A DNA stretch of 64,000 nt from Vibrio salinus (GTDB taxonomy: Bacteria > Pseudomonadota > Gammaproteobacteria > Enterobacterales > Vibrionaceae), in contig NZ_JAJSDZ010000009.1 in NCBI RefSeq assembly GCF_021272385.1, forward strand, positions 1 to 64,000, given 5' to 3'. The position numbers and the translations under genes were made by a program. How positions within the stretch are numbered: position 1 is the first letter of the stretch; each line of letters begins with the position of its first letter. Below are positions 29,672-39,946 of the stretch, in pieces. The notes under the pieces are model-generated. The model did no database searches and was not told the DNA's origin. It worked only from the letters and a program-made list of their open reading frames with translations.

Positions 29672-29702
29672 CTTTGCTAAAAGTTAGTTAGGAGTTTAAG
29701 AC

Positions 29703-31739
29703 GTGAAGCATTGGCTGCAATGTAAAAGTATATGGTTATTAGCGGGAAGTCTTGTTTTTTCTCCGCTGGTTTTAGCGAATGAATATAACGTGAGTTTTAA
29801 AGGCACCGATATTCAGGAATTCATCAATATTGTCGGTCGTAACTTACATAAAACCATTATTGTTGATCCTTCTGTCAGAGGGAAAATCGATGTCAGGAGT
29901 TACGATGCGCTTAATGAAAAACAATATTACAGCTTCTTTTTGAATGTCCTGGAAGTGTATGGTTTTTCCGTTATCAAAATGGATGATGGCGTTCTGAAAG
30001 TCGTTAAATCCAAAGATGCCAAAATGTCGGCAATTCCAGTGATGGGGGATGGCGAGAAAACTTACGCTGACAGTGTTATTACCCGGGTGGTTTCTGTTCA
30101 TAACGTATCAGTAAAAGAATTATCCCCATTGCTGAGACAACTGGTGAATAATGCCGGTTCAGGCAATGTTGTTCATTACGCTCCGGCGAATATTATTTTG
30201 CTTACCGGTACCTCTGCCGTTGTTGACCGTCTGGCAGAAATCATCCACAGGGTGGATCAGGTTGGTGATAAAGACATTGATGTTGTGGCATTAAAGAATG
30301 CCTCTTCTTCGGAGATTGTGCGTATTGTAACGGCTTTAAATAAAGCCGATGGTAAAGATACGCCGGAAATGTTGCAGCCTAAACTGGTCGCAGACGAAAG
30401 GACTAATTCAGTTTTGATCTCCGGGGAGCCGAAGATCCGCGCCCGAATAAAGAAACTGATCAATCAGCTTGATGTAGAGATGGCAACGCAAGGGAATACC
30501 CGGGTTGTTTACCTGAAGTACGCTAAAGCGAAAAACCTGGTGGATGTGCTGAAAGGCGTCTCTGAGAACATGCAGTCCCAAAGTAAGAATAAAGGGGCTG
30601 AGAAAAAAAACAGCGGGGCGTCCGCCGATGATGTGATGATTGCTGCTCACGAAGAAACGAATTCTCTGATCCTGACAGCACCGCATGACATTATGAAAGC
30701 CATGTTAAATGTGATTTCTCAGCTAGATATCCGTCGGGCTCAGGTGTTAATTGAAGCCCTGATTGTTGAAATGAACGAAGGTGACGGAATTAATCTGGGT
30801 GTCCAGTGGGGATCCATCGAAAGCGGATCGGTTATCCAATACGGTAATACGGGAAGTTCTATCGGTGATGTGATGGTCGGGCTGGAAGAGGCGAAGGATC
30901 AGACTGCAACCGAATACTACTATGACAGCAGCGGTACCCGGCATTCTTACACTACGACGAACTCAGGTGATTATTCCAGCCTTGCCAGTGCATTAAGTGG
31001 TGTTGAAGGCGCGGCAGTCAGTATCATGATGGGAGACTGGACGGCATTAATCAATGCGGTTTCTACGGATTCCAACTCTAACATTCTTTCTTCTCCAAGT
31101 ATTACCGTCATGGATAACGGAGAAGCTTCATTTATTGTTGGTGAAGAAGTACCGGTATTAACCGGGTCAACTTCAAGTTCTAATAACAGCAATCCATTCC
31201 AGACGGTTGACCGGAAAGAGGTCGGTATTAAGCTGAAAGTAGTTCCTCAAATCAATGAGGGGGACTCAGTTCAGTTAAAAATTGAACAGGAAGTGTCAAA
31301 TGTACTGGCTGCGGACGGTGCGGTGGATGTGCGTTTTGGTAAACGGCAGTTAAATACCACGGTAATGGTCCAGGATGGTCAAATGTTGGTTCTTGGCGGA
31401 CTGATCGATGAACGGACACAGGAAAGTGAATCAAAAGTCCCATTATTGGGCGATATCCCTCTGTTGGGGTACCTGTTCCGTTCAACCAGCACCAAAGTTG
31501 AGAAGAAAAACCTGATGGTGTTTATTAAGCCGACCATTATTCGTGATGGCATGACTGCCGATGGGGTGACTCAACGAAAATATAACTATTTACGTGCAGA
31601 GCAACTCTACAAGGCACAGGATGATCTGAAACTGATGAACGGTAAAAAACCGCCTGTTCTGCCTAAATTTGGTAAGGAACTTCAGCATCCTCCGGAGATT
31701 CAGGCATTTATTGATCAGATGGGACTGGATCAGGAGTGA
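29703..31739 (+). CDS. gspD: type II secretion system secretin GspD
   Basis: Outer-membrane channel of the T2SS, a pentadecameric secretin. The 678-residue precursor has a signal peptide ending near [12 protein letters not shown], periplasmic N0-N3 domains (repeated [20 protein letters not shown] motifs) and the C-terminal secretin domain ([35 protein letters not shown]), ending with an S-domain-like tail. GTG start after TTAGGAGTTTAAGAC. It overlaps gspE. Confidence 0.96.
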   Translation: MKHWLQCKSIWLLAGSLVFSPLVLANEYNVSFKGTDIQEFINIVGRNLHKTIIVDPSVRGKIDVRSYDALNEKQYYSFFLNVLEVYGFSVIKMDDGVLKVVKSKDAKMSAIPVMGDGEKTYADSVITRVVSVHNVSVKELSPLLRQLVNNAGSGNVVHYAPANIILLTGTSAVVDRLAEIIHRVDQVGDKDIDVVALKNASSSEIVRIVTALNKADGKDTPEMLQPKLVADERTNSVLISGEPKIRARIKKLINQLDVEMATQGNTRVVYLKYAKAKNLVDVLKGVSENMQSQSKNKGAEKKNSGASADDVMIAAHEETNSLILTAPHDIMKAMLNVISQLDIRRAQVLIEALIVEMNEGDGINLGVQWGSIESGSVIQYGNTGSSIGDVMVGLEEAKDQTATEYYYDSSGTRHSYTTTNSGDYSSLASALSGVEGAAVSIMMGDWTALINAVSTDSNSNILSSPSITVMDNGEASFIVGEEVPVLTGSTSSSNNSNPFQTVDRKEVGIKLKVVPQINEGDSVQLKIEQEVSNVLAADGAVDVRFGKRQLNTTVMVQDGQMLVLGGLIDERTQESESKVPLLGDIPLLGYLFRSTSTKVEKKNLMVFIKPTIIRDGMTADGVTQRKYNYLRAEQLYKAQDDLKLMNGKKPPVLPKFGKELQHPPEIQAFIDQMGLDQE

Positions 31740-31741
31740 TG

Positions 31742-33196
31742 ATGAATCGTTTGCCGTATAGCTTTGCAAGCCGGTATCAGGTGGTATATACCGAGCCGGA
31801 TACACTTTTCTATGTTGAGCCTCTGAATCTGGAGGCGCTTGGAGAGGTTCGTCGTTTTCTGAAGGTTTCCTTTAATTTATCGAGTCTCAGTGAAAGTGAT
31901 TTTGAAGCGGTACTGACGGACGTTTATCAGAAAGACGCATCGGAAGCCCGGCAGATCATGGAACACATCAGTTCTGATGATGATTTCTTTTCTCTGGCTG
32001 AAGAGCTGCCGAAAAATCAGGACTTACTCGATTCTGATGATGATGCGCCTATCATTAAACTGATTAATGCCATGTTAAGTGAGGCTATTAAAGAAGGTGC
32101 ATCGGATATCCATATTGAGACGTTCGAATCTTCATTATCAATTCGTTTCCGTGTCGACGGGGTTTTACGGGATGTACTGACGCCGAACCGGAAGCTGGCT
32201 CCGTTGCTGGTTTCCCGGGTGAAAGTGATGGCTCGTCTTGATATCGCTGAAAAACGAGTACCTCAGGATGGCCGTATTTCACTTCGTATTGGTGGCCGGG
32301 CCGTGGATGTCCGGGTATCCACGATGCCGTCGTCCCATGGGGAACGAGTGGTATTACGTATTCTGGATAAGAACGCTATTCGCCTTGATTTACATAGTCT
32401 TGGCATGACAGATGCTAATTACGATACTTTCCGGACTTTGATACAGCGGCCTCACGGTATTTTGCTTGTTACCGGGCCAACCGGTTCCGGGAAATCTACA
32501 ACGTTATACGCCGGTCTTCAGGAACTGGACTGTAATGAGAAAAATATTCTTACGGTTGAAGATCCGATTGAATTTGACATTGATGGTATCGGGCAGACAC
32601 AGGTCAATCCGAAAGTTGACATGACATTTGCCCGGGGGCTGCGTGCTATTCTGCGTCAGGATCCAGATGTGGTGATGGTCGGTGAAATCCGCGACCTTGA
32701 AACTGCCCAAATCGCTGTACAGGCATCTCTGACGGGGCATTTGGTGATGTCAACGTTACATACTAATACTGCAATTGGGGCGGTGACCCGTTTGAAGGAT
32801 ATGGGTATTGAATCGTTCCTTATTTCTTCATCGCTTGTTGGTGTGCTTGCACAGAGACTGGTCAGAACCTTATGCCCACATTGCCGGGAAGCGTATTTAG
32901 CCAGTGAGACGCAAAAAGCGTATTTTAATCTGCCTGCGAATGAATTATTAACGTTGTACGCACCAAAAGGTTGTGAGCAGTGTAATTTTAAAGGGTACAA
33001 AGGTCGTACAGGGATCCACGAACTCCTGATCGTTGATGATAAGGTTCAGTCACTGATTCATAACAATGCCGCCGAGCAGGATATTGAATCTTACGTGAGA
33101 CAGAAGACACCGAGTATTCGCTATGACGGATTGGAAAAAGTGAAGTCAGGTATTACGACCATTGAAGAAATCATGCGGGTAACCGAGGATTCATAA
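31742..33196 (+). CDS. gspE: type II secretion system ATPase GspE
   Basis: Cytoplasmic hexameric ATPase powering pseudopilus assembly; it docks to GspL. About 484 residues: N-terminal GspL-binding region, then Walker [11 protein letters not shown], Asp box, Walker [17 protein letters not shown], His box, and the zinc tetra-cysteine loop CPHC...CEQC near 380-420. The GTG-ATG-ATG cluster at 31736-31744 gives three possible starts; the last ATG is best spaced from CAGGAG. Very close to V. cholerae EpsE. Confidence 0.96.
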   Translation: MNRLPYSFASRYQVVYTEPDTLFYVEPLNLEALGEVRRFLKVSFNLSSLSESDFEAVLTDVYQKDASEARQIMEHISSDDDFFSLAEELPKNQDLLDSDDDAPIIKLINAMLSEAIKEGASDIHIETFESSLSIRFRVDGVLRDVLTPNRKLAPLLVSRVKVMARLDIAEKRVPQDGRISLRIGGRAVDVRVSTMPSSHGERVVLRILDKNAIRLDLHSLGMTDANYDTFRTLIQRPHGILLVTGPTGSGKSTTLYAGLQELDCNEKNILTVEDPIEFDIDGIGQTQVNPKVDMTFARGLRAILRQDPDVVMVGEIRDLETAQIAVQASLTGHLVMSTLHTNTAIGAVTRLKDMGIESFLISSSLVGVLAQRLVRTLCPHCREAYLASETQKAYFNLPANELLTLYAPKGCEQCNFKGYKGRTGIHELLIVDDKVQSLIHNNAAEQDIESYVRQKTPSIRYDGLEKVKSGITTIEEIMRVTEDS

Positions 33197-34422
33197 TGGC
33201 AGCATTTCATTATCAGGCTCTGGATCACAAAGGAAAAACCCGGAAGGGTGTGATAGAGGGAGACAGTGCCCGTCTGGTCCGTCAGTCGCTGAAAGAGCAG
33301 GGACTAATTCCGGTCTCAGTTGAAGCCAGTGAGCAGAACAGCACATTAAAAGATTCACATTCTTCTCAGAGCCGGACTGGTGGCCGGATGAATGTTCATG
33401 AAATTGCCTTGTTTACCCGGCAGCTTTCAACATTACTCAAATCGGGAATGCCTCTTGAGTCTTGTCTTCAGGCCATCTCAGAACAGGCGGAAAAACAAAA
33501 GGTTCGTTCGGTAGTGACCAGTATCCGTGCAAAAGTGAATGAAGGTTATGCTCTGGCGGAAGGGTTGGCCGGGTTCCCTTCCGTTTTTGATCAGTTATAC
33601 CGTGCTATGGTTGCTGCCGGTGAAAAGTCAGGACATCTGGATCTGATCTTAGACAGGCTGGCAAATTATACCGAGCATCGTCAGAAAATGCGCAGTAAGG
33701 TGTTTCAGGCGTTGCTGTATCCGGTGGTGTTGGTCGTCTTCTCTGTGGTGATCATCGGTATTCTTCTGACCGCCGTGGTGCCTAAAATTGTCAGCCAGTT
33801 TGTGCAGACCGGACAGCAATTGCCAACATCCACTCAGGTTTTAATTGGTATGAGTGATTTTGCTCAGCATTGGTGGTGGCTGATTTTATTATTGATAATA
33901 GGGTCTTGGAGTGGAAGTAAGTGGTTACTATCTCAGGAGTCTTACCGGTTTGCGTGGGATAAGCGTATCCTGACTTTTCCTCTGTTGGGGAAGGTCGTCA
34001 GAGGGCTGAATACGGCCAGATTTGCCCGTACACTGGCTATTTGTGCCTCCAGTAATATTCCGATTCTGGATGCAATGAATGTGGCGGGTGATGTCGTCAC
34101 CAATTTGTATATGAAAAAGAAAGTGTCTGAGGCGACAGAAAGAGTTCGGGAAGGAGCAAGTTTACGGCATTCGCTGCAAACAACGAGTCTTTTCCCTCCG
34201 ATGATGCTGCATATGATTGCCAGTGGGGAACAAAGTGGTGAGCTGGAAAAAATGCTGATTAGTGCTGCTGATAATCAGGATAATCAGTTTGAGTCGACCG
34301 TAAATATCGCCCTTGGGCTATTTACTCCGATACTGATTGCGGTGATGGCCGGATTTGTCTTATTTATCGTTTTGGCCACATTGATGCCGATTTTGGAAAT
34401 GAATAATTTAATGACTCGCTAG
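33196..34422 (+). CDS. gspF: type II secretion system inner-membrane protein GspF
   Basis: Polytopic platform protein contacting GspE and GspL. 408 residues with two GspF repeats (about 70-195 and 275-395), each with conserved MxxAGExSGxL-like motifs (VAAGEKSGHLD, IASGEQSGELE), and three membrane helices (about 170-195, 222-240 and 375-400). Its ATG overlaps the gspE stop by one base (TAATG), implying translational coupling. Confidence 0.96.
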   Translation: MAAFHYQALDHKGKTRKGVIEGDSARLVRQSLKEQGLIPVSVEASEQNSTLKDSHSSQSRTGGRMNVHEIALFTRQLSTLLKSGMPLESCLQAISEQAEKQKVRSVVTSIRAKVNEGYALAEGLAGFPSVFDQLYRAMVAAGEKSGHLDLILDRLANYTEHRQKMRSKVFQALLYPVVLVVFSVVIIGILLTAVVPKIVSQFVQTGQQLPTSTQVLIGMSDFAQHWWWLILLLIIGSWSGSKWLLSQESYRFAWDKRILTFPLLGKVVRGLNTARFARTLAICASSNIPILDAMNVAGDVVTNLYMKKKVSEATERVREGASLRHSLQTTSLFPPMMLHMIASGEQSGELEKMLISAADNQDNQFESTVNIALGLFTPILIAVMAGFVLFIVLATLMPILEMNNLMTR

Positions 34423-34467
34423 GGGACATTAGCCCCGGAGAAAAACAAATATAGGTTGATATGAATT

Positions 34468-34905
34468 ATGAATAAAAAACGTCAGACAGGTTTTACGCTT
34501 CTTGAGCTGATGGTGGTTATTGTCATCATTGGGCTATTAGCCAGCGTTGTGGTACCAAACCTGATGGGAAGTAAAGAGAAGGCCGATCAGAAAAAAGCCA
34601 TCGCGGATATTGTCGCGTTAGAAAATGCACTGGATATGTATAAACTGGATAACAGTGTCTATCCAACGACGGATCAGGGATTGGAAGCATTAGTAAAAAA
34701 ACCATCTAACCCAACGCCGAAAAATTACCGCAAAGGCGGTTATATTAAACGTTTACCGGATGACCCATGGCATAACCCTTATCTGTATCTTAATCCGGGT
34801 GACCACGGTACTCTGGATATCTTCACCTATGGAGCTGACGGACAGGAAGGTGGTGAAGATGCAAACGCCGATATCGGTAACTGGAATATTCTTGATTTCG
34901 AATAA
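34468..34905 (+). CDS. gspG: type II secretion system major pseudopilin GspG
   Basis: Main subunit of the T2SS pseudopilus. 145-residue prepilin with leader MNKKRQTG cut by the prepilin peptidase before FTLLELMVVIVIIGLLASVVVP (Glu5 present). The C-terminal calcium-binding loop with GADGQEGGEDANADIGNW is typical of GspG. It follows gspF after 45 nt with its own ribosome binding site. Confidence 0.97.
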   Translation: MNKKRQTGFTLLELMVVIVIIGLLASVVVPNLMGSKEKADQKKAIADIVALENALDMYKLDNSVYPTTDQGLEALVKKPSNPTPKNYRKGGYIKRLPDDPWHNPYLYLNPGDHGTLDIFTYGADGQEGGEDANADIGNWNILDFE

Positions 34906-34918
34906 ACTGGAAAACTGA

Positions 34919-35494
34919 GTGAATTACCATTTTAGACAAAACCGGAATCAGGAAGGATTTACGCTGTTGGAAATTCTTCTGGTTCTGGTTGTTTTGTCTC
35001 TGGTTAGTATCGCGGTTATTTCGTCTCTGCCATCTGGGGGGGGGCGGCCTGGAAATGAAGATGCTCAGACCTTTTATCAAAGGGTTCAGTTGCTTCAGGA
35101 AGATGCGATGCTTAGTGGGCGAACCTATGGGGTATTGCTCAGTGATGTCCGGCATCAGATTCAGTTTCTTATCTACGAAAGAGGAAAGTGGCGTTCTGTT
35201 CCCGAGTCTATGATGAATTCTGAACTTTCATTGTCTGATAGTGTGTCTGTCATTTTCAGGCCGGGCGGTAGCGTATGGCTGAATAAAGAAAGACTGTATG
35301 ACCCGGAAGCAGAAAATGAAAAAGAATTTCTTTCATCGGATGATGATGAAAAGAAAACCGAAAATCCCCAGATAGTGATTTATCCCAATGGCATGATATC
35401 AGCGTTTGAATTGACGTTTAAGATGTCTGAAACGGTGATTGCCAATATTTCAGTGGCCAATGATGGGCAGTTAATTCTGGGAGGTGTTCGGTGA
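34919..35494 (+). CDS. gspH: type II secretion system minor pseudopilin GspH
   Basis: 191-residue minor pseudopilin. Leader MNYHFRQNRNQEG precedes FTLLEILLVLVVLSLVSIAV, the prepilin cleavage and assembly helix. The globular part has the GspH beta pattern (FYQRVQLLQEDAMLSGRTYGV). A run of eight G (35037-35044) in the gene keeps the frame open here. GTG start; overlaps gspI by 4 nt. Confidence 0.92.
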   Translation: MNYHFRQNRNQEGFTLLEILLVLVVLSLVSIAVISSLPSGGGRPGNEDAQTFYQRVQLLQEDAMLSGRTYGVLLSDVRHQIQFLIYERGKWRSVPESMMNSELSLSDSVSVIFRPGGSVWLNKERLYDPEAENEKEFLSSDDDEKKTENPQIVIYPNGMISAFELTFKMSETVIANISVANDGQLILGGVR

Positions 35495-35850
35495 ACCGGA
35501 TGAAAGGTATGACCTTGCTGGAAGTGCTGGTTGCACTGGCTATTTTTGCGACGGCTTCACTGAGTGTCATTCGTGCAGTTAACCAGAATCTGGATACGGA
35601 ATCTTATCTGGAAGAAAAAATGTTTGCGTCACTGGTGGCAGATAATCAGGTCGCTTTATTGATGTTGAATCCTAAAAATTTGTCGACCCACTCAGGAACG
35701 TCTGAAATGGCAAATCAGACCTGGTACTGGAAGGTGACAGTGGTGCCGACAGAAAATGAAGTATTGCAGGCGTTTGAGGTGTCTGTTTCTGCACAGAAAA
35801 AAAGTTCATCCATTGTTACGGTGAGAAGCTATGTCCCTAAATCGTCGTAA
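35491..35850 (+). CDS. gspI: type II secretion system minor pseudopilin GspI
   Basis: 119-residue minor pseudopilin; leader MNRMKG, cleavage before MTLLEVLVALAIFATASLSV (Glu5 retained). With GspJ and GspK it forms the pseudopilus tip. GTG start overlapping gspH (GTGA), and its end overlaps gspJ by 20 nt. Confidence 0.93.
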   Translation: MNRMKGMTLLEVLVALAIFATASLSVIRAVNQNLDTESYLEEKMFASLVADNQVALLMLNPKNLSTHSGTSEMANQTWYWKVTVVPTENEVLQAFEVSVSAQKKSSSIVTVRSYVPKSS

Positions 35851-36463
35851 CCAGGGGTTTACCCTTATTGAAATGTTGGTGGCAGTGGCCATTCTGGCCA
35901 TGTTAAGTCTGCTGGCATATCAAATTCTGTATCAGGTTCAGATTAGTAACGATGTTTCTGAGAAGAAAAGCCAGCAGATTAATACATTACAAAAAGCCAT
36001 TATCGTTCTGGACAGTGATTTTCGCCAGATTGCAGACCGGAAGTTCAGAACTAATGGGGCAGAATCCAGTGATCAGAAATTATTCTGGGAAGATGGATTA
36101 TTAGGAAAACAGGGTAAGTCACTGTTGTTTACCCGTCTGGGATGGGGGAATCATCAGTGGCAGTTCCCCCGTGGTGAGGTGATTAAAGTGGGTTACCGTC
36201 TGAATGCCGGGAAACTGGAGAGGCTCTGGTGGCGCTATCCGGACACGGTGGTAGGTGATACCGGAAATGTCACAACGGTACTGGATGGCGTCTCTGCCTT
36301 TGATGTCCGGTTTTATTATGATGGGAAATGGCTGAATCACTGGGACAAAGAAGACGTGCTGCCTGCAGCGCTTTCGGTTCGGTTAATGCTGGATGATTAC
36401 GGAAAAATTGAGCGGACTTATCTGGTTGCCGGTTATCCAAAAAGTGAGAATAGCAATGATTAG
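35831..36463 (+). CDS. gspJ: type II secretion system minor pseudopilin GspJ
   Basis: 210-residue minor pseudopilin: leader MSLNRRNQG, cleavage before FTLIEMLVAVAILAMLSLLAYQ. The globular domain has the GspJ pattern, including LFTRLGWGNHQWQFPRGEV. Part of the GspI-J-K tip complex; its end overlaps the gspK start by 8 nt. Confidence 0.94.
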   Translation: MSLNRRNQGFTLIEMLVAVAILAMLSLLAYQILYQVQISNDVSEKKSQQINTLQKAIIVLDSDFRQIADRKFRTNGAESSDQKLFWEDGLLGKQGKSLLFTRLGWGNHQWQFPRGEVIKVGYRLNAGKLERLWWRYPDTVVGDTGNVTTVLDGVSAFDVRFYYDGKWLNHWDKEDVLPAALSVRLMLDDYGKIERTYLVAGYPKSENSND

Positions 36464-37469
36464 AAGAAAACAACAAGGTGTTGCTTTAATCATTGTCATG
36501 CTCATTCTGGCATTGATGGTTTCTCTGGCTGCGACGATGTCAGGCCGCCTGTTTGCACAGTTTAAGCGAGCTACGCATCAGATCGGTTATCAACAGGCCT
36601 TCTGGTATGCTCTGAGTGCAGAATCGTTAGCAAAGGCGGCGATAGAAGAAAGTATAAAAGACGATGATACGGTTAATATGGGGCAGCCCTGGGCTATCGG
36701 GAAAAGGCAGTATCCGGTAGAAGGGGGAATAATTACCGGAGAAATCAGCGATAAGCAGGCCTGTTTTAATCTGAATGCACTGAATAGTGTGGATGCGACA
36801 GCCGGCTCTTCGGCAGAGCCTTTTCTTGTTCAGGTGTTGCAGCATTTGATTGAATCTACAAAAGTGGATTCTTATCAGTCTGAGGTAGCGGCTGAGTCGG
36901 TCTGGGAATATGTGGATAATAATTTCGTGGTGAATTCAAACTATGGTGTTGAAGATCGCTATTATGAGAGTATGTCGCCTTCTTATGTGGCACCAAATGG
37001 TTTATTGGCGGATGCCAGTGAAATTCGTGCCGTTCAGGATGTTCAGGGAAAAAGCATGAATTCGTTGATGAATCTGGTCTGTGCATTACCGACTCAGGAC
37101 TGGAGACTTAATGTCAACACCCTTTCTTTGGAACAGTGGCCGTTGTTATCGGCATTGTTTTATCCTTATTTAAGTGAAAGTGTGGCAAAGAGCGTGATTC
37201 AGGAGCGCCCTCATAATGGTTGGAACAGCGTAGAAAGTTTTGTTGCTGCCAATGGTATTGCCGGAATAAACTCGACAGTGTTATCAAACGCCCGAGGCTA
37301 TTTGAGTGTAGACAGTGCCTTTTTTGAATTAGATGCTGAGGTAGAAGTGAATCAGTCCCGGATGAGGGTTCGTAGCTTGATATACAGTGGAAACAAAAAA
37401 AACGTCCAAGTGGTGAGACGTCGGTTGGGAGGGGTTGATGAACGAATGTTTGATCATCCGAATCAGTAA
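36456..37469 (+). CDS. gspK: type II secretion system minor pseudopilin GspK
   Basis: Tip pseudopilin, large for its class at about 337 residues. The frame is open 21 codons upstream, but the prepilin leader MIRRKQQG before VALIIVMLILALMVSLAATM fixes the start at the ATG at 36456. GspK characteristically lacks Glu5, which holds here (Ile-Ile at that place). It has the saposin-like inserted domain with ACFNLNALNSVD. Overlaps gspL by 32 nt. Confidence 0.94.
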   Translation: MIRRKQQGVALIIVMLILALMVSLAATMSGRLFAQFKRATHQIGYQQAFWYALSAESLAKAAIEESIKDDDTVNMGQPWAIGKRQYPVEGGIITGEISDKQACFNLNALNSVDATAGSSAEPFLVQVLQHLIESTKVDSYQSEVAAESVWEYVDNNFVVNSNYGVEDRYYESMSPSYVAPNGLLADASEIRAVQDVQGKSMNSLMNLVCALPTQDWRLNVNTLSLEQWPLLSALFYPYLSESVAKSVIQERPHNGWNSVESFVAANGIAGINSTVLSNARGYLSVDSAFFELDAEVEVNQSRMRVRSLIYSGNKKNVQVVRRRLGGVDERMFDHPNQ

Positions 37470-38649
37470 TCAGCAGAATGTGAATACCGCCTGGTGGATT
37501 TGGTCTGACGCTGAGCAAAAAGTACTCGATAAAGGGTATGTTGATATTTATGAAGCTTCGGATTTTCTTGTCGAATTATCTGAAGACAGAAAAGTATATC
37601 TTTTGCTGTCTGGCGCTGATGTGAATCTGCTGGAACTGGAATTGCCGACCGCCAGGCTTCGGCATCTGGATAAAGCACTGCCTTATTTGCTTGAAGACCG
37701 TCTGGCAGATGAAGTGGAAGATTTGCACTTTTCTCAGCTATTTAAGCAGGGAGCGAGCGTGTATACGGCGGTAATGGCAAAGGACTGGTTTTCTGAGCTG
37801 ATCCTGCATTTTCAAACGTTGGGGATCAAATTGGCGAATGTGATTCCGGAAGTGTTGGCGTTACCCTATGATGGCAGACAACACTGGCTGAAACTGGATA
37901 ACGAATGGCTGATACGAAAGGGGGAATGGGCTGGGATCACCGTACCTGAAAACTGGTTATCTCATTATCTGCCTCAGGACTCTGAATCCGAAGAGGAAGA
38001 AGAGAACGGCAGTGACATTATGGTTCATAGCCAACCGGATAAGATGATCAGTGATCATCCAGGGATTCATGTTCAGCATGATGACATATTTAAGTTATTG
38101 TCAGCCGGTACGTTATCCTGCCGTCTTTCACTTCTTACCGGTGAATTCAAGCCACGTTCATCCGGCGCGATTTATTGGAATATCTGGAAAAAATGTGCTT
38201 ATTCATTATTGGGCCTGGTCATTCTCTGGGGCGTGAAAGTCAGTTATGAAACAGTGCAAATCCGTCATCAGACAACAGCCTTGCATCAGGAAAGTGAACG
38301 GATATTCCGGGTGGTTTTTCCCGGCAGGAAAAAAATTCCGACAACCAGCTATCTGAAACGACAATTTAACAATGAACTGGCGTCTCTTTCCGGCGGTTCT
38401 CAGGGGAAAACGGTTCTGAGTATTTTTGAAGGCATTGCTCAGGCACTGAAGCAGAAAAGTAACATTGAACTTCAGAGTTTCAGTTACGATGCTTCCCGCT
38501 CAGAGGTTAAAGTGGATTTTAAAGGCAATGATTTCAATGCATTTGAAGAAACCCGGATCGCTCTGGGAAATGTATTTAACGTTCAGCAGGGACCGTTGAA
38601 TAAATCGAACGACCAGGTTTATGGTTCGTATATTCTGACTGAGAAATAG
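37438..38649 (+). CDS. gspL: type II secretion system inner-membrane protein GspL
   Basis: Bitopic protein that recruits GspE and pairs with GspM. About 403 residues: cytoplasmic actin-like domain (about 1-235), membrane helix near 248-265 (CAYSLLGLVILWGVKVSY) and a periplasmic ferredoxin-like domain. An acidic patch (ESEEEEENGSD) sits near residues 182-192. The ATG at 37438 follows GGGAGGGG; a TTG lies one codon earlier. Confidence 0.93.
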   Translation: MNECLIIRISNQQNVNTAWWIWSDAEQKVLDKGYVDIYEASDFLVELSEDRKVYLLLSGADVNLLELELPTARLRHLDKALPYLLEDRLADEVEDLHFSQLFKQGASVYTAVMAKDWFSELILHFQTLGIKLANVIPEVLALPYDGRQHWLKLDNEWLIRKGEWAGITVPENWLSHYLPQDSESEEEEENGSDIMVHSQPDKMISDHPGIHVQHDDIFKLLSAGTLSCRLSLLTGEFKPRSSGAIYWNIWKKCAYSLLGLVILWGVKVSYETVQIRHQTTALHQESERIFRVVFPGRKKIPTTSYLKRQFNNELASLSGGSQGKTVLSIFEGIAQALKQKSNIELQSFSYDASRSEVKVDFKGNDFNAFEETRIALGNVFNVQQGPLNKSNDQVYGSYILTEK

Positions 38650-38656
38650 GTTGAAA

Positions 38657-39160
38657 ATGAAGCAGGTATTTCCCCGAATAAAGAACTGGTGGTTTGCTCT
38701 GTCGACACGTGAGCAAAAACTCATGGTTGTCATGGCGGTGATTGTTATCGTTTTTTTTGCTTACGCAGGGATCTGGCGGCCAATTTATCAAGGGGCGGAA
38801 GAGGCTCGTTCGCGTCTGGTTTCTGAGCAGAAGTTGCTGTCGTGGGTGAAAAATCATGCCAATCAGATTATTTCATTACGTCAGACTTCCGGCCAGTCAG
38901 CAACGAAGGATATGCCATTTAACCAGGTTATCACGACGTCATCCAAACAATACGGACTGACACTTATCCGGATTCAGCCCAGAGAAAACAGTTATCAGGT
39001 GTGGTTTGAGCCAGCTTCGTTTAATCGCTTTTTAAAATTTATTGATTACCTTCAGCGTCAGTATGGTATTCGTGTTGAAGCTTTAGATGTCGAGAAAGCG
39101 AAGCAGCCGGGCCTGATAGAAATTAAACGGTTGCAGATGAGTCTCGGGAGCATGCAGTGA
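38657..39160 (+). CDS. gspM: type II secretion system inner-membrane protein GspM
   Basis: 167-residue bitopic partner of GspL. After the characteristic STREQKLMVV motif comes a single membrane helix (about 23-42) and a periplasmic ferredoxin-like domain. A TTG two codons earlier is in frame; the ATG is preferred. Its stop overlaps the gspN GTG. Confidence 0.92.
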   Translation: MKQVFPRIKNWWFALSTREQKLMVVMAVIVIVFFAYAGIWRPIYQGAEEARSRLVSEQKLLSWVKNHANQIISLRQTSGQSATKDMPFNQVITTSSKQYGLTLIRIQPRENSYQVWFEPASFNRFLKFIDYLQRQYGIRVEALDVEKAKQPGLIEIKRLQMSLGSMQ

Positions 39161-39930
39161 AAAAACGCCTGTTGTTTGCTGTTAGTCTGCTGTGTCTTTT
39201 CGTGGTCAGTGTGTTGGTTCATACCCCGGCTCAGGCTCTGTTTTATTTTAAAAGTACATTACCGGATACCCTTCATATTTCCGGTGTTAGTGGTTCGGTT
39301 TGGCATGGTAAGGCCATGGACGTTGAGTGGCAAAGTCAAACAAAGCGGGTGGATTTGGGCAGCGTAGTGTGGCGTATTCACTGGACAAGCCTGTTGACCG
39401 GAAAAGTGAAAGTAACCTTCCGGTTCGGGCAACACAGCCAGATGCAGTTATCCGGCAGAGGGCAGGTCGTGGTTTCCCGTTCAGATATTCAGATTCCGGC
39501 ATTAACCGTACATTTTCCGGTTGAGAGTCTGGTGCCATTGATTCCCTCTCCGGTTTCCTTTTCTGCTAAGGGGACAGGAGTGGTTCATCTGAAGAATGTG
39601 GTGCTTAACGGACTCCGGTGTGACGCCGGACAAGGAAGTGTTCAATGGAATCATGCCGGGCTGGATGTGTTTTCTCAGTCCATTGATCTTGGATTAACTC
39701 AAAGCACATTAACTTGTAAGAACGGGAATATTTCGGCGCAAATCAATCAGAAATCAGACATGCTTCAGAGCCGGTTACAGGGACGCTTTTTGATGGCCAG
39801 GCGGTTAGAATTGTCCGGCTCAGTCACGCCACTGGAAGGTGTTCCTCCTGTACTGCTTGACCAACTGACGCGTCTTCCTGAAGCCGACAGTGGTCAAGGT
39901 TATCAGATACGATATCAGGGACTTTGGTAA
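39157..39930 (+). CDS. gspN: type II secretion system protein GspN
   Basis: 257-residue accessory T2SS protein with an N-terminal signal anchor (LLFAVSLLCLFVVSVLVHTPAQA) and a beta-rich periplasmic part, including the conserved GSVWHGKA segment near 45-55. GspN is found in some T2SS operons and is often dispensable. Last gene of gspC-N; convergent with cysQ, 16 nt away. No prepilin peptidase (gspO/pilD) is in the window. Confidence 0.9.
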   Translation: MKKRLLFAVSLLCLFVVSVLVHTPAQALFYFKSTLPDTLHISGVSGSVWHGKAMDVEWQSQTKRVDLGSVVWRIHWTSLLTGKVKVTFRFGQHSQMQLSGRGQVVVSRSDIQIPALTVHFPVESLVPLIPSPVSFSAKGTGVVHLKNVVLNGLRCDAGQGSVQWNHAGLDVFSQSIDLGLTQSTLTCKNGNISAQINQKSDMLQSRLQGRFLMARRLELSGSVTPLEGVPPVLLDQLTRLPEADSGQGYQIRYQGLW

Positions 39931-39946
39931 TTTATCCCCCTGACTT

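Noticed and set aside
35037..35044. Run of eight G in gspH as a phase-variation or frameshift site
   Set aside because: The gspH frame stays open with normal GspH sequence on both sides; a single G tract in one gene without other evidence does not support phase variation.
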